A DNA stretch of 64,000 nt from Glycocaulis profundi (GTDB lineage: Bacteria > Pseudomonadota > Alphaproteobacteria > Caulobacterales > Maricaulaceae): NCBI GenBank assembly GCA_007050995.1, contig VJOU01000015.1:7982-71981 (forward strand), written 5' to 3'. Numbering within the stretch: position 1 is the stretch's first letter; every line of letters starts with the position of its first letter. Of this stretch, positions 44,919 to 53,745 are shown in pieces. The notes below the pieces were generated by a model that had not been told where the DNA came from, did not search any database, and saw only the letters and a list, made by a program, of their open reading frames with translations. A program made the translations under genes and the position numbers.

Positions 44919-45638
44919 TTACTTGGTAGCGAGGATGTCGAAATTGTGGACGTTTGCCAGCACACCGTCGTCCCATCCGCCTGAGATCAATTCTGAAGCC
45001 TTTTCATTCAGGAGTCCGGCGACTTGTCCGGCAAAGTGCGCTTCGCGGCCAGAGTCGTCGGCAAAGATGTCGAAGATGGCGAAGTTGTTCTCGTCAATCT
45101 GCAGCGCCGCCCAGAACAATGTCTTGGGTTCGGTTTCTGCGACGATGGGACCGGCGGCGGTCAGCAAGGCTGCCAATTCGGGGCCTTTGCCTGGAGCAGC
45201 TTCGAGCTTGATGTAAGTTGCGGTCGTTGCCGTGTAGAGATCAACCGGCGCCTTTACCGACAGGACATCGGAGTTGTTGATATTCGCGACAACACCGTCG
45301 TCCCATCCTCCGTCGACCAGCGCGTCGGCGTTTTGGTTCAAAGCCGCAGCAACCGCTCCTGAGAAGTGAGCGTCGCGTGCTTCTTCATCTGCGAAGATGT
45401 CAAAGATTGCGAGCGTATCGCCGGCTTGCAGAGCAAACCAAAGTACAGTGCCCGGCTCTGTTTCTCGCGCGATAGGTGCGGCGCCAGCCAGAAACTCCGC
45501 GAAGGCTCCGGTCTGGCCTTCGGCGGCCGGCATGGCGATGTAGCTGGCAGTATGATTTTCCATTGGGTTGTCCTGTGCAGTTGCAGAAGTTGTGACCAGA
45601 GCCAGTGCGGCGAATGCCTGAAGGATTTGCGTTTTCAT
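44919..45638 (-). CDS. Secreted protein with two ABM-like domains
   Basis: This 239-residue protein has a signal peptide (QILQAFAALALVTTSATAQ) and an internal duplication. Each half runs from TA(S/T)YI through AxFDIFADxxxRxAHF to GGWDDGV and NxxDxL, the pattern of antibiotic-biosynthesis-monooxygenase-like ferredoxin folds. The two halves (about 25-125 and 135-239) are clearly homologous and would form a covalent version of the usual dimer. Family members are quinol monooxygenases or heme-degrading proteins in the cytoplasm, so an exported form is unusual. ATG 45638 has a GGAGG SD. It is divergent from a LysR regulator. GC is slightly lower than in the surroundings. Confidence 0.75.
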   Translation of the reverse strand: MKTQILQAFAALALVTTSATAQDNPMENHTASYIAMPAAEGQTGAFAEFLAGAAPIARETEPGTVLWFALQAGDTLAIFDIFADEEARDAHFSGAVAAALNQNADALVDGGWDDGVVANINNSDVLSVKAPVDLYTATTATYIKLEAAPGKGPELAALLTAAGPIVAETEPKTLFWAALQIDENNFAIFDIFADDSGREAHFAGQVAGLLNEKASELISGGWDDGVLANVHNFDILATK

Positions 45639-45730
45639 GGTCGCCTCCTGATTTGAAGTGCGTCGCGTTTGGTTTCGATGCACTCTTGTCCCATGCCGGA
45701 TGCGTCGGACTCCAATTCCTAAATTCTATT

Positions 45731-45755
45731 CTTTGATAGGCACGGACTATCGAAG
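45731..45755. promoter_or_regulatory. LysR-type operator candidate
   Basis: CTTTGATAG (45731-45739), 7 bp, CTATCGAAG (45747-45755): a 9-bp inverted repeat with one mismatch, in the 160-bp gap between the divergent ABM-like and LysR genes. The GATAG-N7-CTATC core fits a LysR recognition site. Confidence 0.65.
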
Positions 45756-45798
45756 TTGTTTTGATGGCCTGAACTGAGATGTGACGGAGAATACGGCG

Positions 45799-46671
45799 AT
45801 GGAAATGAACCAGATCAGGTATTTTCTCGCTGTCTGCGAGCACCGAAACTTCACCCACGCAGCCAGTGCCTCCAATGTCTCCCAACCTTCCTTGACGACT
45901 GCGATCAAGAAACTTGAAGACGAGCTTGGAGGTGACCTGTTTGTCAGGGACCGTGCGGGATGCAGGCTTACGGCCCTCGGAAAACTCATGCAGCCAAGGT
46001 TGCAGAAGGTTCACGATGAGACGCGACAGGCCAAGGCAGAGGCGGTCCGTCATATGCGCTTGGAGCGGGTTCCAATCTCTGTCGGTGTCGGCGAAACGAT
46101 TGGCCACAACAGGATTTCGGCAGCTATGGAGCGTACTCGTACGCGATTGCCGCAAGCCGAAATCGAATTGATCGTTGCGTCATCCTCCGAGCTTCTTGCC
46201 GGGTTGCGAGATGGTGAATTTGACGTTGTAGTCACCGCAGAGAAGGTCAGTGAAGACCTCTACCGCATAGACCACCTCTATGAAGAGGACTACAAGGTCG
46301 TGGTGTCAAAGTCGCATCCGTTGTCTGGACTAAATGCTATTTCTCTTTCGATTCTTGCTAAAACTGACATGCTTGACCGACTAAATTGCGAAATGCGGGA
46401 TGTTTTGCATGAGACCTGCGCGGATCATGGTCACGTACTTTACGCGGCCTATCGGTCAAATCGCGTGGATTGGTTAGTTGAACTTGCTCGGCAAGGGTCA
46501 GGTGCGGTGATCCTGCCAGCCACCGCTATTCCTTCGGACATGGGCCTGGTGTCGAAACCCATCGATGGCCTTGAAATATCAAGAACTGTTTTGGCCCTTC
46601 GATATCGGCACCAAACGACGAGACCAGAGACAAATGATCTGATCCGTGAGATGGCGCGCACGCCGGCGTAG
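45799..46671 (+). CDS. LysR family transcriptional regulator
   Basis: This 290-residue LysR regulator begins NQIRYFLAVCEHRNFTHAA, followed by the helix-turn-helix recognition part SNVSQPSLTTAIKKLEDELG and a periplasmic-binding-protein-like effector domain (VGVGETIGHNRISAAM, FDVVVTAEKV). It probably controls the divergent ABM-like gene from the palindrome at 45731-45755. ATG 45799 has GGAG 9 nt upstream. GTG 45781 would overlap that SD. Codon use is less GC-rich than in neighbours, consistent with recent transfer of the pair. Confidence 0.93.
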   Translation: MEMNQIRYFLAVCEHRNFTHAASASNVSQPSLTTAIKKLEDELGGDLFVRDRAGCRLTALGKLMQPRLQKVHDETRQAKAEAVRHMRLERVPISVGVGETIGHNRISAAMERTRTRLPQAEIELIVASSSELLAGLRDGEFDVVVTAEKVSEDLYRIDHLYEEDYKVVVSKSHPLSGLNAISLSILAKTDMLDRLNCEMRDVLHETCADHGHVLYAAYRSNRVDWLVELARQGSGAVILPATAIPSDMGLVSKPIDGLEISRTVLALRYRHQTTRPETNDLIREMARTPA

Positions 46672-46722
46672 TGATGTCGGCAATCGACATTCGCCCATCG
46701 TGCAGCATTCGTCACTTTGGGC

Positions 46723-46950
46723 TCAGACCAGACTTTCGCGGCATCCCGCTCGAACGTCCGTTCTACTTTTCTTCCAGATCTCGCCCGCAACCCGCCACTT
46801 AGCGCTGGAGAAATTGCGCCAGATTGCGGTGAAGGTCACAGCGAACCACTCCCATCGTGTGCGGTGATAGTCGTCGGTGACGAGGCCGCACTCTTCAAGA
46901 AACCGCCGCGCCGCGTGAGGCGACCAACCTTCGGCGCGCGTAATGTGATC
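46723..46950 (-). pseudogene. Start-less gene fragment of unknown family
   Basis: An open frame of 75 codons has strong coding character: RAEGWSPHAARRFLEECGL, DDYHRTRWEWFAVTFTAIW, NFSSAKWRVAGEIWKKS. It is closed upstream by TGA 46951-46953 and has no ATG, GTG or TTG in its first 30 codons. It fills most of the 341-bp gap between the LysR and serine hydrolase genes. It is probably the remnant of an unrecognised gene, perhaps after a frameshift. No other gene is supportable in this gap. Confidence 0.4.
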
Positions 46951-47012
46951 TCAAGCTCGCCGGACTTTTGTTCAAACGAGCGACGCACCAAGACACGCAG
47001 ATCGTCCCCCGC

Positions 47013-48446
47013 TCATTCAGAGGTTCGCTCCGCTTCAACACGGGTAAATTGTATTCCCGTGCTCCGAGCGGTGTGAATGACCAGCACCGACCCATCTTCG
47101 CTGAACACCATGCCTGTGCCGCCGGACATCAGCGCCCCGCTCTCGGTGGCTGAGAACCTCATCACCCGCGCCGGATTGGCCTGGCCGCGCCATTCGGCAC
47201 GGACGGTCACTTCCAGATCACCGTCTTCATGGAGACGGACATCGTATTCTGCGTCCAGCTCCTCGGACCTGTACCGGCCGCGCGCGGGATCGAAGGCGTT
47301 CGGCGGAGACACAAAATCGAACGATCTGACCGCAGGCGGCTCTCCGGGAAATGTCTCGCCCTCAACGGCCTCGGCGATGACGTCCATCATCCCCAGAGGG
47401 AAGGCGTCCGAACGGTTGCATAGAATCACGATGCCCAGCTCTCTGTCCGGCAGGCGCCCGTACACGGCACGGAAGCTCTCCGAACTGCCCGTATGCTGCT
47501 GCCAGCTCTGGCCCCGCCGCTCACCGACCATGATGCCGCCCGCATAGACCAGACCGTCCTCGGTGGCCTCCACCGGGCTGCCGTCATTGAAGCGGGCCGG
47601 CTCGAGCATGATTGCCGCCACCTCGTCAGACCATATGGAGCCGCCCGAAGCGATGGCCTGCTCGTATCGCGCCATGTCGGAAACCGACGTCACCAGCCCG
47701 CCCGAACCGCTGAAGGCAGGAAACGTGTTCCGTACCTCGAACCCGTCCTCGCCGGAGGAGACGTAGCCATGCGCCATGACGCCTTCAGGAGGCGGGCCGG
47801 CGAGAAAGAAGCTGTCTGTCATGCCCAGCGGTTCGAGAACCTCGCTCTGAGCGTATTCGTGGAACGGACGACCCGTGACGCGCTCGACGAGTTCGGCGAG
47901 CAGCAGGTAGCCGCCGTTCGAGTAGCTGTAGCGCGTGCCCGGCTCGAAATTCAGGCCCTGTTGACGGTGCATGAGCGCCAGCGCGGTGTCGATGTCCGTC
48001 CGGGCCGCGCTTTCGATTCCGGCCAGCCGGATCAGGTCCAGAGAATCGCGCAGCCCCGAGGTGTGATGGATCATCTGCCGGACGGTGACCGGCCAGTCAT
48101 ACTCTGGCAGCTCTGGAATCCAGTCCCGGACATCGTCGTCGAGATCGAGCCGCCCGTCGGCAGCCAGCAGCGCGACCGCCAGAACGGTGAACTGCTTGGA
48201 GACGGACGCCGCATAGAAAAGCGTGTCCTCGGTCAGCGGCGCGCCGCCGTCCAGATCCGCGAGCCCGGCGGCGCCCGTGAAAACGGGCTCGCCGGCTCTG
48301 AACACACCGGCCGCGCACCCTGGCTCGTCCGTGCCCGCGGCGGAATCCAGAACCGCCTGGATCGGAGGTCCCGCCACAGCATGAGCGGCCGTCCCGAACG
48401 TCGCGCAGACGATGAGCCCTGCGGAACACAGCGCGGTGATGTTCAT
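47013..48446 (-). CDS. Serine hydrolase, class C beta-lactamase fold, secreted
   Basis: This 477-residue S12-type protein has a signal peptide ending near AAHAVAG, the S-x-x-K nucleophile motif in ASVSKQF near 81 and the Tyr motif YSN in YSYSNGGY near 174. HTGSSE near 345 stands in the place of the KTG triad. The C-terminal extra domain (about 110 residues, beta-rich) is as in D-aminopeptidase DAP-like enzymes. Relatives are DD-peptidases, D-amino-acid amidases and esterases. The D-aminoacylase in the same block makes a D-peptidase role attractive. A good SD (AAGGAGAA) precedes ATG 48446. It lies 25 nt downstream of the TonB receptor gene and is probably cotranscribed with it. Confidence 0.9.
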   Translation of the reverse strand: MNITALCSAGLIVCATFGTAAHAVAGPPIQAVLDSAAGTDEPGCAAGVFRAGEPVFTGAAGLADLDGGAPLTEDTLFYAASVSKQFTVLAVALLAADGRLDLDDDVRDWIPELPEYDWPVTVRQMIHHTSGLRDSLDLIRLAGIESAARTDIDTALALMHRQQGLNFEPGTRYSYSNGGYLLLAELVERVTGRPFHEYAQSEVLEPLGMTDSFFLAGPPPEGVMAHGYVSSGEDGFEVRNTFPAFSGSGGLVTSVSDMARYEQAIASGGSIWSDEVAAIMLEPARFNDGSPVEATEDGLVYAGGIMVGERRGQSWQQHTGSSESFRAVYGRLPDRELGIVILCNRSDAFPLGMMDVIAEAVEGETFPGEPPAVRSFDFVSPPNAFDPARGRYRSEELDAEYDVRLHEDGDLEVTVRAEWRGQANPARVMRFSATESGALMSGGTGMVFSEDGSVLVIHTARSTGIQFTRVEAERTSE

Positions 48447-48471
48447 GATGGTTCTCCTTCAGCCTGAGGGC

Positions 48472-51225
48472 TCAGAAACGGAAACGGACGCCGGCGGTGT
48501 AGTAGCGGCCCACGGTGTCGTACAGCGAGCGGACCGTGACGAACCCGCCGGTGCCGGTCACCGGAGGATCGCTGTCCAGAGCATTGTTGACGGCGGCGAA
48601 CAGCTCCGCATCGCCTCTGGCCGTCTCGACCAGGCGCGCCCGGGCGGACAGATCGAGATACGTCCGCCCGTCATGCTCGAGGACGTTCAGATCCTTGGAG
48701 GTGAAATCATTGTTGATGTTGCCGCCTCCGACATGACGCACGGTGGCGCTCGCGCGATAGCGGTCCACCTCGTAGGTCGCGGTCAGATTGGCCCGCCAGT
48801 GCGGGACGCCGCCCACGGCCAGAATCGTCGGCTGCACCGTGCTGCCCGCCAGTTCGTTCGCCACCACCCCGTCATCCAGAGACAGTTCATCGACATAGGT
48901 GACCAGCGCACGCAGCGTGAGATCACCCGGCACACCCGCGAAAACCGCGTCCAGCGCAGTGCCGTAGGAGACCTCGAGATCAAACCCGCTGGTCGTCAGC
49001 GACTGCAGGTTCTGAGGAGAGGCGAGGACCTGCGTCAGTTCTCCGTTTTCACGGATGAGCTGGCCGCAGAGCTGGGGCTGGACAGTGTAGCACCGGTCCA
49101 CCGTCGCGGCCGCGCTCAGGGAGATGATGGCGTCGTCCAGAGAGATGTTGAAATAGTCGAGCGACACGCGCAGGCCCGGCGCGAATGAAGGGCTGAGCAC
49201 CGCGCCGACCGTCCAGGTGTCGGCGACTTCGGGAGCCAGATCGGGATTGCCGCTCGAAATCGACATCACCGAGACGTTCTGGCCCGCTTCAGGATCAAAC
49301 ACGCTGAAATATGCCGACGACGCGCCGTTGAACAACTCTGACAGGCTGGGCGCGCGGATGTCCCGCGAGCGGGTGGCCCGCAGACGGATCGAGTCGTTGA
49401 TTTCATAGACCGGTCCGATCTTCCAGGTCGTGACCCCGCCGGACGTGCTGTAATGGGTGTAACGGGCGGCCATGTTCAGATCGAGAGAGCGCGCCCAGCT
49501 TTGATTCTCGGCAAGCGGCATCACCACCTCGGCGAACCCCTCCTTGACCTCCACGCCACCGTCCCAGGGCACGGTGTTGCCCGTGTAGAAGCCGAAGTTT
49601 TCCGATGTCGAGTCGGCCACGATGGCGGCTTCCTCGCGGCGGAACTCGACCCCGGTCGCCAGCGAGACCGGACCGGCCCAGGTCGACACCGGTTCCCCGC
49701 GCAGCGTGAAGGCGGCGGCATGCTGGTTCAGATTGGCGGTGCGTTCCGACGCGCCGTTCATGTAGGCCTGCGCCTGTTCGGAGACATTGCCCTGGCCGAA
49801 CAGATTGGCCGGCACGCAGCCATTGGCCGGATCGCTCAGGGTGGACCGGCATACGATGGAGCCGGTGGCGGGATCGAGCACGGCGTCTGCGGCAAGCTGG
49901 AAATTGGCCGTGATCCGATTGTTGGCCTGAACGGTCCGGGTTTCGGACTCCCCATATGTGTAATAGGCGTCCCAGTTCCAGCCCTGTCCGAACTCGCCCT
50001 CGGCCCCGACCACGAAGCGGGCAGCATCGGTCTCGATCTCGTTCTGGACCCGCGCGTAATCGAGGTTGAGCCGTCCCATCGAGAAGGTCTCGATTCCCTC
50101 GTCGAACATCGCCTGACGGATGCTCTCGGGCAGGAAGGCGTTGTCCCGGCGGATGGTGAGCGACGTGTCGCTGTTGGTCAGGCTGGCATGATCGCTGGAC
50201 TGGAAGGAGTAGGACGCCTCCACATACCCCGTGAACGCCGGACTGAACGCGTAGGACGCCCGGCCGTAAACGCTGTGGCGGTCCACCGGCACCTCGACCA
50301 CGAGGTTCTCCGCATTGCTCGCTCCGTCACCGCCCACCATCGTGGATGCCGTGGCCAGGTCGCCGTAGCGGAAGGGAACGGGATCGCCATTGGGGTCGAA
50401 CTGGATCCCGCGCAGCGGGCCCGAGTTGATCACGCCCCCGAGGCTGGTGTTCGCCGAACGCACGTTTTGGACAAGCAGGCGCTGAGGCTCGTTGTTGTCA
50501 GCGGTGTAGGCCGGGTTCGCGATCAGGCCCCAGCCCTGGCGTCCCCATCCCCTGCGGCCCTGCCCGTCGATGCCCGAATTATGGGCGCTTTCGCCCGCTA
50601 TCTGAAAATTGCCCCGGCCATCGTCGAAATTCGCTCCGTAAGCCAGCGACACCAGCGCGGTGCGCCGGTCGCCATGATCCGACACGCCCGCCTGCGTCAC
50701 GCCGCGGACGCCTTCGAACTGACGGTCGAAGCGGAAGTTCACGACGCCCGCGACGGCATCCGAGCCCCAGGCGGCCGACGCGCCGCCCGTGACCACGTCC
50801 ACATTGTTCACGAGGGCCTGCGGGATGACGTTGACGTTTATCCCGCCGGTCAGCTGGGTCGGAACGAAGCGCTTGCCATCCACGAGCACCAGGGTCCGGT
50901 TGGCTCCCAGCCCGCGCAGATCGAGGAAGTTGCCGCCCGCGACGCCGGTGTTGTTCGTGGAGCTGGACGGCGTGAGGGACGGTCGCGCGGCGGGAAGCTG
51001 GTTGATGACGTCCGCCAGATTGGGCGCCGCGACCCGCTCGAAGTCGTCAGCCCCCAGAACCGTGGTGGGAGTGGGCGCGTCAAATCCCGTGCGCGCCACG
51101 CGCGATCCCGTCACCTGAATGACTTCCGTCGCGCTCGTCTCGCCGGTCTCCTGTTGCTTCGCTTCGGCGCCTGACGCGCACAGCGCGGCCACGCTGGCGC
51201 CTGCCAGCAGAACTGAATACTTCAT
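48472..51225 (-). CDS. TonB-dependent receptor (large, peptide/D-amino-acid locus)
   Basis: The 917-residue receptor has a signal peptide (KYSVLLAGASVAALCASGAEA), a TonB-box-like TEVIQVTGSR, a plug (TVLGADDFERVAAPNLADVI, TLVLVDGKRFVPT, VVTGGASAAWGSDAVAGVVN) and a barrel with RSRDIRAPSLSELF and the C-terminal YYTAGVRFRF. It is clearly paralogous to the receptor at 61978. Both share IVCRS...DPxNGCVP in an extracellular loop with a Cys pair. ATG 51225 has GGGGAAG as SD. The following 199-bp AT-rich region likely holds its promoter. The substrate is unknown. Neighbours point to peptides or amino acid derivatives. Confidence 0.95.
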   Translation of the reverse strand: MKYSVLLAGASVAALCASGAEAKQQETGETSATEVIQVTGSRVARTGFDAPTPTTVLGADDFERVAAPNLADVINQLPAARPSLTPSSSTNNTGVAGGNFLDLRGLGANRTLVLVDGKRFVPTQLTGGINVNVIPQALVNNVDVVTGGASAAWGSDAVAGVVNFRFDRQFEGVRGVTQAGVSDHGDRRTALVSLAYGANFDDGRGNFQIAGESAHNSGIDGQGRRGWGRQGWGLIANPAYTADNNEPQRLLVQNVRSANTSLGGVINSGPLRGIQFDPNGDPVPFRYGDLATASTMVGGDGASNAENLVVEVPVDRHSVYGRASYAFSPAFTGYVEASYSFQSSDHASLTNSDTSLTIRRDNAFLPESIRQAMFDEGIETFSMGRLNLDYARVQNEIETDAARFVVGAEGEFGQGWNWDAYYTYGESETRTVQANNRITANFQLAADAVLDPATGSIVCRSTLSDPANGCVPANLFGQGNVSEQAQAYMNGASERTANLNQHAAAFTLRGEPVSTWAGPVSLATGVEFRREEAAIVADSTSENFGFYTGNTVPWDGGVEVKEGFAEVVMPLAENQSWARSLDLNMAARYTHYSTSGGVTTWKIGPVYEINDSIRLRATRSRDIRAPSLSELFNGASSAYFSVFDPEAGQNVSVMSISSGNPDLAPEVADTWTVGAVLSPSFAPGLRVSLDYFNISLDDAIISLSAAATVDRCYTVQPQLCGQLIRENGELTQVLASPQNLQSLTTSGFDLEVSYGTALDAVFAGVPGDLTLRALVTYVDELSLDDGVVANELAGSTVQPTILAVGGVPHWRANLTATYEVDRYRASATVRHVGGGNINNDFTSKDLNVLEHDGRTYLDLSARARLVETARGDAELFAAVNNALDSDPPVTGTGGFVTVRSLYDTVGRYYTAGVRFRF

Positions 51226-51424
51226 GTCTTCCCCTGATTTTTTAGTGATTTGCCGCCGGTTTAAAATACAACGGTAAACGCCCGACTCATTTCTCGCAGA
51301 ACACCTGAATCATGCGAAATATCGAGCCCCATTTACTCAACGCTGCGAGCAGAATATCGCCTAATGAATCTCGCCTCTCAACAGCATCACACATTCAAAT
51401 ATTTCTACCGGTCATAGCCTGCGG

Positions 51425-52702
51425 CTAAGAGTTTTTGGTTGCTCCGTCCCGGAGGAACACGTCGTCTTCCAGTTCCCCCTCCCACCGCGCGACCACCGTG
51501 GCGACCGCGAGGTCGCCGGTGATGTTCGCCACGGTCCGCATCATGTCGAGCAGCCTGTCGAAAGGCAGGATGAAGCCCACGACGACCGCCGTTTGGGCCG
51601 GCGTCATCCCGATCACGTCCAGCACGGCCGCCATGAGAAACAATGACGCCGAGGGCACGGACGCCGTGCCGATGGAGACCAGGGCGGTGACCAGAATGAT
51701 CATCAGATAGTCGGCGACCGACAGATCGACCCCGAAGGCCTGTGCGGCGAACAGGGTGATGATGGCCACGTAAAGCGCGGTGCCGTCCATGTTGATCGTC
51801 GCGCCCAGAGGCAGGACCGACGACGCCACCGGCGCCCCGATGCCGAGCTGCTTCTCCGCCGCGGACAGCGTGGAGGGCAGCGTCGCCGCGCTGGACGACG
51901 TGGAATAGGCCACGAGCTGCGGCTCGCGCGCGCCCTTGAAAAAGGGAACGACCGGCAGGCGCGCCAGCAGACGCACCATGCCGCCATAAGTCAGTAGAAT
52001 GTGCAGGAAGCAGCCCAGATAGACCGCCAGAGCGAGCAGTGAAACGCTGATGAAGACCCCGGGCCCTTCGGTCGCCATCACCCAGGCGATCAGGGCGAAA
52101 ACACCCACCGGGGCGAATTCCATCACGATGCCCGTCATCTTCAGCATCATCTCGGAGCCGGCATCGAACACGCCGGCGAGCGGGCGGCCCCGCTCTCCCG
52201 CCAGGAGCAGAGCCGCGCCGCTGAGCACCGCGAAGAATATCACCGCCAGAATATCGCCCGTCGCGAACGCCATGAACGGATTGTCCGGCACGATCGCCAT
52301 GAGGCGTTCCTGCAGGCTGACGGGTTCGCCGAGGTCACGCGGCGTGGCCCCGGACAGGTCCACGCCCGCGCCGGGGCGGAACACCAGGGCCATGGCCAGC
52401 CCGATGACGATCGCGGCGAAGGTGGTGACGAGGTAGAGGCTGAACGCCTTGCCCCCGATCGATCCGATGCGCTTGGGATCGCCCATGCTGGTGATCCCGG
52501 CCACCAGCGTCACGAAGACCAGCGGCACGATGAGCATCCGTATCAGCCGGACGAACAGTTCGCCGACCCATTGCAGATTGACCGCCCACTGAGAGGCCAG
52601 AAGGCCGAAGGCCGCGCCCAGCACCAGAGCGAGAAGAATCCGCTGCCACAGCGGCGTGGCGAACCATCTGCGAGCCACCGTTTTCATCGGCCCGTCCCGC
52701 AT
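51425..52702 (-). CDS. Dicarboxylate/amino acid:cation symporter (DAACS family)
   Basis: This secondary transporter of about 425 residues belongs to the GltP/DctA fold. The hairpin motif STSSSAATLP, the substrate/Na site NMDGTALYVAI, GTASVPSAS and VANITGD are all present. It takes up glutamate, aspartate or C4-dicarboxylates with Na+ or H+ through the inner membrane. ATG 52702 and ATG 52687 have equivalent GGGA-type SDs 7 nt upstream, so the N-terminus is open by five residues. It sits between a LysR gene and the TonB receptor and may import the free (perhaps D-) acidic amino acid released by the block's hydrolases. Confidence 0.93.
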   Translation of the reverse strand: MRDGPMKTVARRWFATPLWQRILLALVLGAAFGLLASQWAVNLQWVGELFVRLIRMLIVPLVFVTLVAGITSMGDPKRIGSIGGKAFSLYLVTTFAAIVIGLAMALVFRPGAGVDLSGATPRDLGEPVSLQERLMAIVPDNPFMAFATGDILAVIFFAVLSGAALLLAGERGRPLAGVFDAGSEMMLKMTGIVMEFAPVGVFALIAWVMATEGPGVFISVSLLALAVYLGCFLHILLTYGGMVRLLARLPVVPFFKGAREPQLVAYSTSSSAATLPSTLSAAEKQLGIGAPVASSVLPLGATINMDGTALYVAIITLFAAQAFGVDLSVADYLMIILVTALVSIGTASVPSASLFLMAAVLDVIGMTPAQTAVVVGFILPFDRLLDMMRTVANITGDLAVATVVARWEGELEDDVFLRDGATKNS

Positions 52703-52821
52703 CCAGTCGTCCCGTGAACGGTTTTCAAAACCAGGTCCCTCGTCCGATTTCCAGAAGCGCCACTCTCCGGCGCTGCGGCATCGGCGGGCAAGCTCTGCCG
52801 CCCTTCCCTTTCTTCACAGCG

Positions 52822-53745
52822 TCATAACCCGGGGCTAACGGACGCGTCCCAGGGCCGGGGCCGGTCCCGAACCACTTCCGCCAGAATCTGCACGAATTCC
52901 GAGATGAGCGTCATGTGCGGGTGCTCATCAAGGGTGACGGCGGTGACGGGGTATTCGATGGGATCGGCGAAGCGGCGCGCCCGTATCGCTCCGTCCCAGG
53001 CTGACGCGGCGGTGAAATCGTCCACCACGGCCAGCCCAACGCCGAGCCGGACAAGGGAGAGCGCGATGTAGTAGGTCCGCGCCACGACCACTTCGTTCAG
53101 ATCGATGTCGTTCTCGACCAATCGCCGGGTGAGCAGATCGCCTAACGGTCCGCTGTCCCTCAGCCCGATGACCGGAACGGTTTCAAGCTCGGCGAACTGC
53201 GCCGGGCCCTGCCGTTCCGGGGCCTGCTCGCCTCTGGGCTCGATCAGCAGAAGCTCGCTCGCCCCCAGCGGCGTGGCCACCAACCCCGCCCGGGCGGGAT
53301 CCCCATAACCCACCGCGATGTCACATTCGCGCTCGATCAACGCGCCCGCCAGGGTCTTCGAATGCAGCGTGTCTATCTCGAAGCTCGTCTCCGGGCTGAC
53401 GTCGCGGAAGCGGGCGATGGCGCGGGGCAGCACCTCGAAGCCCAGAGACGGCAGCACCCCGATCCGGAGATGCCCGCCTTTGCGCGAGGCGATGTTCCGG
53501 GCGGTCTGGTGCAGAGACCGCATCCGCGCATAGACGTCCTCGACCTCGCCGAACAGCTCATGTGCCGCCGGTGTCGGCGTCAGCCGTCCCTTTTTGCGGT
53601 CGAACAGGTCATATCCCAGCTGATCCTCTGCATGGCGCAGCACCTTGCTGACAGAGGGCTGGGAGACATTCAGATCGCGGGCGGCCGCACTTATGGAGCC
53701 ATATTTGTAAACCGCGTGAAACACCTCGATATGTCTGAGTCTCAT
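52822..53745 (-). CDS. LysR family transcriptional regulator
   Basis: This 307-residue LysR protein begins RLRHIEVFHAVYKYGSISAA, followed by the helix-turn-helix DLNVSQPSVSKVLRHAEDQL and the effector domain (RIGVLPSLGFEVLPRAIARF, ECDIAVGYGDPARAGL). It resembles regulators of amino-acid and opine-type catabolism. The ATG 53745 overlaps the stop of the BatD-like gene (ATGA), so it is translationally tied to the MoxR/Bat operon. It may regulate that operon and the symporter gene that follows after 119 bp. Confidence 0.93.
   Translation of the reverse strand: MRLRHIEVFHAVYKYGSISAAARDLNVSQPSVSKVLRHAEDQLGYDLFDRKKGRLTPTPAAHELFGEVEDVYARMRSLHQTARNIASRKGGHLRIGVLPSLGFEVLPRAIARFRDVSPETSFEIDTLHSKTLAGALIERECDIAVGYGDPARAGLVATPLGASELLLIEPRGEQAPERQGPAQFAELETVPVIGLRDSGPLGDLLTRRLVENDIDLNEVVVARTYYIALSLVRLGVGLAVVDDFTAASAWDGAIRARRFADPIEYPVTAVTLDEHPHMTLISEFVQILAEVVRDRPRPWDASVSPGL

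Noticed and set aside
46646-47076. Small plus-strand frames after the LysR gene
   Set aside because: They are opposite the more protein-like minus-strand fragment and have no SD.
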